Source of the DNA: Rhizobium sp. 32-5/1 | Lineage (GTDB): Bacteria; Pseudomonadota; Alphaproteobacteria; Rhizobiales; Rhizobiaceae | Direction: 5' to 3' | Assembly: GCF_029537235.1 (NCBI RefSeq) | Contig: NZ_CP120639.1 | Coordinates: 372,001 to 436,000 of the forward strand | DNA: 64,000 bases | Shown: positions 56,153 through 62,412 of the stretch, in pieces | Layout: each line of letters begins with the position of its first letter | How positions within the stretch are numbered: the first letter of the stretch is position 1 | Position numbers and translations under genes: made by a program | The notes under the pieces: model-generated | Databases searched by the model: none | Told to the model about the DNA's origin: nothing | What the model saw: the letters and a program-made list of their open reading frames with translations, nothing else

Positions 56153-57190
56153 ATGCAAAAAATCGATGACTTTTTCACCGAATGCGACCTTGGACCACGT
56201 TTAAATCAATTGGCCGGTTTCTTTAACGAGACTGCAGCCGGGCAAAGTGGAGTGCCAATCCGCAAGCCCGTCATAGACACCCGCCTCTTGCCCACCGATC
56301 CTCTCCTTTATCGGCTAATAGAGTTGCACGCGCGCCGCCAAGGCAATTTCGACCAGCATTACCACGGCAGCATCCCGTATCGCTTGGAGGAGGAGTGCCG
56401 CATGGCGCATGCACTCCTGCGCTACGCCGAACTTAACTCGACCCACGTCTCGCTGTACAGCCTCGGCACCGCTGAAGGCACGATGGCGCGCACCCTTTCC
56501 GAATTGAGCCGCGGAAAAATCCAATCTCTATCGTGCAGTCCCAGCGAAGAAAACTACAGGTGCTTTATGGCGTTCGGCGAACCGCCGCACGCTCACTTCT
56601 TCCTCGGTCCATTTCATCGGGTGACAAAGGACTATCTCCGCTCGCAAGAAACGCTCCAACAGTTCTCGGGAGGTTTCGACTTCATCCTAGAAGACACCAC
56701 GTTCCAGATGTACTCTCCCAATCGACAAAGGCAGATCGAGTTTGTCGCAGGTCATCTCAACGAAGACGGCATTCTCCTGTTCATGGAGAAATTTCGCGCT
56801 GCAGATCCCGATGACTATGCGGCGCGAGAGTCCCAAAAGGATTTCGGCTTCAAAACGCGGTATTTTGGGCTCGCGGAAATTCAACGCAAATCGAGAGTGG
56901 TTCTCTCCACAATGCACGAGTGCGAGGTCACCTTGGCGGAGATGGCCAACGCCGTTTATGCACATTTCCGATACTGTGTCGTGACGTGGAACAGCGGGAA
57001 CTTCTACGGCCTTGCGGCAAGCAACAGTAAGCAAAATCTCCGGCGCTACCTTTCCCAAATGGTTCATCCCGCCATACCGGCCGAATATGTGTATGACCCG
57101 GAGCCCTATACCGAGTTGGCGACATGGATGGGAGCTGGGGAGTACGGAGCACGCCGGGCGGCGCAGAAACACGAAAGGAAGAGCGGATGA
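56153..57190 (+). CDS. Methyltransferase-like protein of unknown function
   Basis: A 345-residue soluble protein. SLYSLGTAEGTMARTLSEL near residue 105 looks like a SAM-binding motif I (G-x-A-x-G), followed by an acidic stretch and FDFILEDTTFQMY and EDGILLFMEKF, which match motifs IV and V of class I methyltransferases. The parts before residue 80 and after 250 are not familiar. The start is ATG 56153 behind GAGGA; the frame is open 52 codons further up without support. Its stop overlaps the next start by 4 nt. It may modify a small molecule exported by the MFS carrier across the divergent promoter; this is inference. Confidence 0.6.
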   Translation: MQKIDDFFTECDLGPRLNQLAGFFNETAAGQSGVPIRKPVIDTRLLPTDPLLYRLIELHARRQGNFDQHYHGSIPYRLEEECRMAHALLRYAELNSTHVSLYSLGTAEGTMARTLSELSRGKIQSLSCSPSEENYRCFMAFGEPPHAHFFLGPFHRVTKDYLRSQETLQQFSGGFDFILEDTTFQMYSPNRQRQIEFVAGHLNEDGILLFMEKFRAADPDDYAARESQKDFGFKTRYFGLAEIQRKSRVVLSTMHECEVTLAEMANAVYAHFRYCVVTWNSGNFYGLAASNSKQNLRRYLSQMVHPAIPAEYVYDPEPYTELATWMGAGEYGARRAAQKHERKSG

Positions 57191-57522
57191 CGATACGCTC
57201 TCAACCTTGCAAGCGCGAGATTTACGACTGCTACGGAAGCACATTCATGTCGGTGGCTGAGCATCATGCGCGATCCCTTGCGGAAGTAGAATTTGCTAAG
57301 CGCGACCAAATGGATAGAAATGTCGCCACTGATGTTCTAGCGCGAGCGCTAACAAATGAGGCAAGGTTGAGAATTTCCTTGATTAGATGGCAACCTTCTT
57401 CAGTCCACGAAGCGCAGACCAAACTCCTATATTTGGTTCATTTTCTTGCAGAAACCCGATCGTCATTCGATACGTCAACGATGTCTGAGCTAGAAAGCTC
57501 TATCGCGCATCTTCTTCGCTGA
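57187..57522 (+). CDS. Small protein coupled to the methyltransferase-like gene, function unknown
   Basis: A 111-residue, helical, soluble protein with no signal peptide or membrane segment. It starts at an ATG overlapping the previous stop (ATGA), so it is translated with it and probably works with it. There are two Cys residues near the N-terminus (PCKREIYDCYG). I recognise no family. Confidence 0.65.
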   Translation: MTIRSQPCKREIYDCYGSTFMSVAEHHARSLAEVEFAKRDQMDRNVATDVLARALTNEARLRISLIRWQPSSVHEAQTKLLYLVHFLAETRSSFDTSTMSELESSIAHLLR

Positions 57523-57707
57523 AGACCGCATTCTCATCGAACATGTGGAGCCTTTATAGGATTTGACAAATTGACCCCGTTACAATTCATACAAAGACTA
57601 GCGATATAGGCTCCAATGGAATTGAACTCTTTTGATCCGGGAAACAGTGGCGGTGACTTGTGTCTTGGTTGATCATCTGCGATGACTGCCGAACCAACCT
57701 AAGGCTG

Positions 57708-58187
57708 TTATTTCTTGGATCTTGTGGTCTCATCTTGCAAAACTGCCACCGTCTCCAAGAGCGTGACGATCGACGACATTGTTTCCGACGGAAGATCTTC
57801 CAGCATCTTCATCATCCGGAATCTTGTCTCGGCCTCTTTGTCAGTCGCGCCCCATAGGTGGGGCGCCGCCGAGTAAAGCATCGTAAGGGGCGACACCCCA
57901 AGAACCTCACTCAGATGAATCATCCTGCTGACATGCATCTTCGATGAGTTGCGCTCGTACCGGCCGTATACCTGCTCACTCAAGCCGACAAGGGTGGCAA
58001 GCTCCGCTCTGCTAAGATCCCTTTGCTGGCGACAGTTCCGAAGTGCCTCGCCCACTTTCGTATCGAGACCTTCGAACGTCACAATACCATCGAATCCCTC
58101 ACGTCTATAGACAGGCTTCTCATTTTCGGGATCCGATGTCTTCACCAGCCCCAACTCAGCGATGTGACCGTCCAATTTCGTCGTCAT
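57708..58187 (-). CDS. XRE-family helix-turn-helix regulator
   Basis: A 159-residue protein. The HTH lies at about residues 45-105: VGEALRNCRQQRDLSRAELA, TLVGLSEQVYGRYERNSSK, HLSEVLGVSPLTML. The N-terminal 40 residues are charged, and the C-terminal 40 are helical and may mediate dimerisation. It is on the same strand as, and 109 bp beyond, the TrbM-like gene. It may regulate the neighbouring secretion/nuclease-like cluster. Confidence 0.82.
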   Translation of the reverse strand: MTTKLDGHIAELGLVKTSDPENEKPVYRREGFDGIVTFEGLDTKVGEALRNCRQQRDLSRAELATLVGLSEQVYGRYERNSSKMHVSRMIHLSEVLGVSPLTMLYSAAPHLWGATDKEAETRFRMMKMLEDLPSETMSSIVTLLETVAVLQDETTRSKK

Positions 58188-58296
58188 ATTTTATCCCAAA
58201 CCGCAACGCACGGAGTCATACATTACGATGTGGTCGAATGGCTATCCACTTCGTGTGGCGCTTCGAAAGTCATTGCGTAATTGAGCCGGTTTTGCA

Positions 58297-58857
58297 TTAT
58301 TGTTGCAAACTGAACCAGAACCGGTTCACCTCTCCCGTGATCTCGTCTCTGATGTCAAAGAAGTGGGGGTCGCGTCGCAGCGGCCGCCGCTTGTATTCCC
58401 TATACACGCATCTATCGTTGGCAGCGAAAACGCGAGTGACACCATCTACGGTCGTTTCAGTACGACTACCCCGGGTGTCGGAAAAGCTGTATCCGCTTTT
58501 ACATCTCACTACTCTACGCATGCACCGTGATGGCTCCCGCAAAAACCCGCTACTCCGAGCGCGGTCTTCAGCGGCGGCCGCCGTCCATCCCACCGGGCAT
58601 TCTGCGTATTTTTCATAACCGGGCTTGCCGGCGCCACCTTCCGGGCAGGTGGGCCAGGAGAACCCTGGTTTCTTCATGGCCGAAATCAATCTTTCCATAG
58701 GCGCGTGACAGGTGTCTACACCGCGCCAGGATGGGTTGGCTGAGGCGGCGCAAAGCAAGACCTCACACCCCCATTCACTTGCTTGCGCAGACACTGTGAA
58801 CGAACCGAGGAAGGAAACTGAGAGCATTAGGAGGAGGGCATATTTCATGGCGATCAC
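58297..58857 (-). CDS. TrbM-like exported protein
   Basis: A 186-residue protein with signal peptide (ALLLMLSVSFLGSFTVSA) and a Cys-rich mature part. WGCEVLLCAASANPSWRGVD, part-quoted as GCEVLLCAASANPSW, and then a third Cys, near residues 30-50, is the opening of the TrbM domain found in conjugation loci, where the function is unknown. Further Cys pairs (WPTCPEGG, YAECPVGW, CMRRVVRCKSG, DRCVYREYK) suggest disulfides. It is the fourth gene of the leftward operon with three SNase-like genes, 22 nt after the third, opposite virB1. Confidence 0.72.
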   Translation of the reverse strand: MIAMKYALLLMLSVSFLGSFTVSAQASEWGCEVLLCAASANPSWRGVDTCHAPMERLISAMKKPGFSWPTCPEGGAGKPGYEKYAECPVGWTAAAAEDRARSSGFLREPSRCMRRVVRCKSGYSFSDTRGSRTETTVDGVTRVFAANDRCVYREYKRRPLRRDPHFFDIRDEITGEVNRFWFSLQQ

Positions 58858-58879
58858 CCGTGTTGTTGTCAGTCAAAAA

Positions 58880-59542
58880 CTACCGGTCCCGACGCGCCGG
58901 CTGACGGCGCATGTCCGCAAACGGCGGCGAGATGCCACTCCGGCGCTCGGATAGAAGATTGAGGTCAGCCAACGGCCGACGGCCTGTCGTTTGGTCGATG
59001 GCCTTGCGACGCCACTCGGTCATGTCGAGAACATAGGTCGCCCACATCCCGTTGCGGGCCGCGACAGCGTCGCCTTGTGCCTCAGAATATCCATTGTCAT
59101 TCCCAAATGGTGTTGTCAGTCTTGCCCATCCAACGCGCAGCATTTCGTGAGCGAGATCCCGACCAGCGGCGCTGCATTTGCCGCTCACAACGCCTGATTT
59201 GGCCCGAAAGCCAACGCTGCATCTGACGACGCGGTTGCCAATGGTGCGCTTCAACCAAGCCTTCGCTAGGGCACCACAAGGAACTGGGGTAAGAGAACCA
59301 TCGCGGGGGTGGGTGCTCTTGGGATCAAAGGCCCATTGTGGCAGCTCACAGCCTTCAATTTGGCTGAGCCGGACAAGTTGGCGGGCAGAGGCAAACCAAA
59401 GTGTGCGACCGTCTATCACAGCTACACGCCCCTTTACGATACTGCGGCCGGCAGCCATCTGATTATCCATCAAATCGGCCGCCCTGGCCTGACCGGGAAC
59501 CAAAAGCAAAACGGAAACCGCGAACGTCACCTTCCTGATCAT
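58880..59542 (-). CDS. Secreted SNase-like protein, third of three
   Basis: A 220-residue protein with signal peptide (VTFAVSVLLLVPGQARA). The fold outline of staphylococcal nuclease is visible: GRVAVIDGRTLWF, then VRLSQIEGCELPQWA in place of RLxGIDAPE, and CGALAKAWLKRTIGNRVVRC, part-quoted as ALAKAWLKRTIGNRVVRC, then a late EMLRVGWAR helix and RNGMWA. The metal-binding Asp-Gly-Asp-Thr is DGRT here, so the nuclease site looks incomplete. Start at 59542, overlapping the previous gene by 4 nt. Confidence 0.75.
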   Translation of the reverse strand: MIRKVTFAVSVLLLVPGQARAADLMDNQMAAGRSIVKGRVAVIDGRTLWFASARQLVRLSQIEGCELPQWAFDPKSTHPRDGSLTPVPCGALAKAWLKRTIGNRVVRCSVGFRAKSGVVSGKCSAAGRDLAHEMLRVGWARLTTPFGNDNGYSEAQGDAVAARNGMWATYVLDMTEWRRKAIDQTTGRRPLADLNLLSERRSGISPPFADMRRQPARRDR

Positions 59543-60078
59543 GGGGCGCTCCTGGACTTTTTCGCGGCATGGCTCAAAAGCCTCGCCGGGTGCTGAACAT
59601 GCTTGAACTGCCAAAGCCCTCTCCGCTGCTCGCGTGCTTCCTCTTCTGCGACCGCGTATGGCGCATGGACGGGCAGTCCATCAGTTGTCAGGCTTGCAAA
59701 GCCATAGCCCTCTATGATCATCATCGTTGCGAGATCAAGCCGCTGGTTCCCGACTTGGGCGTAGCAGACGACGAAGGTCAGATCGCTCTGTTCAGCTACC
59801 GGGCTGCAGACTGGGTTAGTGTCCCTGATAAACGCGGCCAAGACCGCGATCGACGCTTCACCGCAATCGCGCCGGATTCCTGACCGGTCTGTATACGCCG
59901 TGCCCCGCAAGCAAGACTGGAGCCCGTAGAGCCGAACACGCCGACCTTGAGAAACAACAGTATCTCCCGTCTCAAATATGACGCCTAGCGTGAGTTGGAA
60001 AAGGCCGGCGGGCCCCGCCTTCACTCCTGTCGCCGAGAGGCAAGCGGCAATTGCGCTTTTGATTAGGACTTGTCTCAT
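59539..60078 (-). CDS. Secreted SNase-like protein, second of three
   Basis: A 179-residue protein with a short signal peptide (LIKSAIAACLSATGVKA). SNase landmarks: VIFETGDTVVSQGRRVRLYGLQSC, part-quoted as ETGDTVVSQGRRVRLYGLQ, then DCGEASIAVLAAFI, VVCYAQVGNQRLDLATMMI, quoted in part, and REQRRGLW at the end. The Asp-Ala-Pro-Glu after the RLxG is replaced by Gln-Ser-Cys. Overlaps both neighbours by 4 nt (ATGA), so the three genes are translated as a chain. Confidence 0.75.
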   Translation of the reverse strand: MRQVLIKSAIAACLSATGVKAGPAGLFQLTLGVIFETGDTVVSQGRRVRLYGLQSCLRGTAYTDRSGIRRDCGEASIAVLAAFIRDTNPVCSPVAEQSDLTFVVCYAQVGNQRLDLATMMIIEGYGFASLTTDGLPVHAPYAVAEEEAREQRRGLWQFKHVQHPARLLSHAAKKSRSAP

Positions 60079-60707
60079 TGGGCCTGCACCCTTGGATCAG
60101 CCCACATGCCGAAACCGCGCCGGCCAGCTCTTTCAGCATCCGCCAGGTCTGGCCGCATCAAAGTACCGTCCCGTTTTTTTGACAGTCGAAGGGCACCGAG
60201 CGACACCAGCTGCTCCTCAAGATTATCGACTGCGTCCAAAGAGCCTGGAAAATTGTAATATCCAAAGCAGGTTGCGTCCTGTAGGCGGGCATTTCCCTCG
60301 GTCAGGAATGCGCGGCAGAAGATCACCTTGGCCGATGTCAGCAAAATATCGAGCTGGTCACGGGCGTAGTCACCACAGCGACCTGCGAAACCTTCCTTCC
60401 GATTGACCATCTCGCCCAGGCACGGCTCTAGCCCATACAGGTGCAGGTCGACTTCGGCATCGACCACAATATCCACCGGCGACTTTGCACGAAATCCAGT
60501 CGGCGAAGCGAACCCCTTACGGTCAATGACCTTTCCGTCGGGGTTATAATATTCGATCACCAGAACGGCTTTTCCGGGGGCTGCCAGCGATTTCACATAG
60601 GCGGGATCGATTGCCCCGCCAGCCCATGCATGGGCGGCAAAGAGAATGACAGGCAAAGCGAGAGCACTTCGAGGCTCCGAAAAGATTGTTACCCTTTGTG
60701 TTATCAT
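60075..60707 (-). CDS. Secreted SNase-like protein, first of three
   Basis: A 210-residue protein whose N-terminus contains a signal-like stretch (ALALPVILFAAHAWA). The mature part has VDLHLYGLEPCLGEM in the place of the SNase RLxGIDAPE loop, then GRCGDYARDQLDILLTSAK, FCRAFLTEGNARLQD and RRGFGMWADPR, the last like the SNase C-terminal helix GLW. The catalytic Asp and Arg pair is not seen. The start is uncertain: an ATG at 60728 is 7 codons upstream and the frame is open to 61031. It is the first gene of the operon, divergent from virB1. Confidence 0.7.
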   Translation of the reverse strand: MITQRVTIFSEPRSALALPVILFAAHAWAGGAIDPAYVKSLAAPGKAVLVIEYYNPDGKVIDRKGFASPTGFRAKSPVDIVVDAEVDLHLYGLEPCLGEMVNRKEGFAGRCGDYARDQLDILLTSAKVIFCRAFLTEGNARLQDATCFGYYNFPGSLDAVDNLEEQLVSLGALRLSKKRDGTLMRPDLADAERAGRRGFGMWADPRVQAQ

Positions 60708-60872
60708 TTCTACAGCCACCGAATGCATTTTTTGGCTTTTCAACTCACTTCTTTCGATGTAACTATGAACATGTTGAGTAACAGATTCAACTAAAATCTG
60801 CACACCAAATTTCAGAACCTCGATCAACGGCGAGCGCCGGCTTAATCGGGACACGAATTTAGGAGGCGAACC

Positions 60873-61748
60873 TTGAGATCGATGAACACAAGAGTATTGG
60901 CCGCCATCCCTTTGCTCGCGTTCACACCGAGCAACGTGCAATGCTTTGATATTTCGCGCTTTTCTGGAGAGGATCTGCTCTCGATCGAGGCAAAAACCTT
61001 CCCCACTCATCAAGGCGCTTCGAGCTTCCAAAGGGATTTCACGCTGGATTCAACTGGCGCGCTGGCCAAGCCAGATGGCGGACACGATATGAACATAACT
61101 AGGTTTGATATTGCCACCGACTCCTTGGCAGACGCGGATCCGGCGGTGCATTCACAAGGCATCACGACACCGAAGAAAATGAACACATCTTATTCTAATT
61201 TCGTCGAGCCAAGAGCGCTTTCGACCGAATGCGGTCCCTCTCCTATGACGCCGGCGGAAATTGAGAATCTTGTCGGCACGACCGCGGCAACCTATGGCGT
61301 CGATCCAGGGTTTGCCCAGGCGATCGCTTGGACCGAAAGCCGTTTCGATCAGGTCCGCAATAGTCAGAAGGGCGCGCGCGGACCGATGCAGCTGATGCCC
61401 GACACCGCATCGGATCTTGGTGTGCGGGACACGTGTGATCCGGCATCAAACATCGACGGCGGTGTCCGTCATCTCAGAGCGCTCATCAACGAATTCAAGA
61501 ATCCGCTGGTTGCGGCGGCCGCCTACAACGCCGGCAGCCGCGCTGTCTACGAGAATGGCGGCATCCCGCCGTATGCTGAAACGATCCGTTACGTCGCCTC
61601 TGTGATCAACCGCCAACTGGGACTGCAACTGCAGGGCCTGCGGCGCGGAGCGTTATCCAGGAATACTGGACCGCTTTCGCAGCAGCGGGCCAGCGATGTC
61701 ATCGGCACGCGACGTACCCAGTTCGTCAACGGCGTCATGCATTTCTAA
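60873..61748 (+). CDS. virB1: VirB1-like lytic transglycosylase
   Basis: A 291-residue exported protein with a lysozyme-like SLT domain at about residues 125-240: FAQAIAWTESRFDQVRNSQKGARGPMQLMP, part-quoted as AIAWTESRFDQ and GARGPMQLMP, with the catalytic Glu in WTESRF, then AAYNAGSRAVYENGGIPPY, part-quoted as AAYNAGSRAV. It opens the peptidoglycan for the type IV secretion channel. The start is TTG at 60873 behind AGGAGG; an ATG 9 nt later is too far from it. It is first in the virB order, 18 nt from virB2. The N-terminal 120 residues are not a known domain. Confidence 0.88.
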   Translation: MRSMNTRVLAAIPLLAFTPSNVQCFDISRFSGEDLLSIEAKTFPTHQGASSFQRDFTLDSTGALAKPDGGHDMNITRFDIATDSLADADPAVHSQGITTPKKMNTSYSNFVEPRALSTECGPSPMTPAEIENLVGTTAATYGVDPGFAQAIAWTESRFDQVRNSQKGARGPMQLMPDTASDLGVRDTCDPASNIDGGVRHLRALINEFKNPLVAAAAYNAGSRAVYENGGIPPYAETIRYVASVINRQLGLQLQGLRRGALSRNTGPLSQQRASDVIGTRRTQFVNGVMHF

Positions 61749-61766
61749 ACGAAGAGGAGAGGCAAA

Positions 61767-62105
61767 ATGAAAGTCATCCCATTCCACCGGCATACGAAGA
61801 CGCTACGGCTCGCTACGGTCGTGTCCATCATCGCGATCTCCCAAGTGGCGATCGCAGGTGTCGCCATGGCGCAGGCCACCAACCAGGCATTTGCCCCACT
61901 TCAGACGGTCGTGCAGGCTGTGGTCGACTTCATTACCGGGCCGTTCGGCCGACTGGTTGCCATCATCGCCGTCATCTCCCTTGGTTTCCTGGCTTTTGCC
62001 GGTCGTCTCAGCTGGTTCACGGCTGGCGCAGTCGTGCTTGGCATTGGCCTGGTATTTGGAGCACCCGCGATTGTTGACCAGTTGATGTCGACCGTTGGGA
62101 ACTGA
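61767..62105 (+). CDS. virB2: VirB2-like pilin (T4SS major pilus subunit)
   Basis: A 112-residue protein. A long signal region ends in VAMAQA near residue 36. Two hydrophobic helices follow with the VirB2/TrbC features FITGPFGRLVAIIAVISLGF, part-quoted as TGPFGRLVAIIAVISLG, and GAVVLGIGLVFGAPAIVDQL, part-quoted as VLGIGLVFGAPAIVDQL. It is the pilus building block after cleavage. Placed between virB1 and virB3. Confidence 0.93.
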   Translation: MKVIPFHRHTKTLRLATVVSIIAISQVAIAGVAMAQATNQAFAPLQTVVQAVVDFITGPFGRLVAIIAVISLGFLAFAGRLSWFTAGAVVLGIGLVFGAPAIVDQLMSTVGN

Positions 62106-62108
62106 CCG

Positions 62109-62407
62109 ATGGCAGAGTTTGAAGACGACAAGCCGGTCCTCACCCCCTGATCATCGGTTTGACCCGGTCGCCGACGCTTTGGGGCGTCCCGTATATGGCC
62201 GTCGTCATCGTCATCGGCCTGACAATCATTGCCTGGCTCGCCACGAACACGGTTTGGGCGCTGCTGACGGCACCTGTCTCGTACGTGATCCTTTTCACAC
62301 TATGCACTTGGGACAGCAGGATCCTAGACGTGCTGCAAGTCGCAACACGTCTGACGCCCAAGACCCCGAACAGATCATTCTGGGGTGCCAACTCTTACGG
62401 ACCGTGA
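62109..62407 (+). CDS. virB3: VirB3-like T4SS inner-membrane protein (frame break)
   Basis: From the ATG at 62109 the frame ends after 13 codons at the C5 run 62143-62147. One more C gives LTPLIIGLTRSPTLWGVPYM, the classical VirB3 start, then one or two membrane segments and TPKTPNRSFWGANSY at the end, 99 residues in all. VirB3 is a short membrane component of the channel that works with VirB4. It lies 3 nt from virB2 and 5 nt from virB4. Confidence 0.88.
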
Positions 62408-62412
62408 CGATC

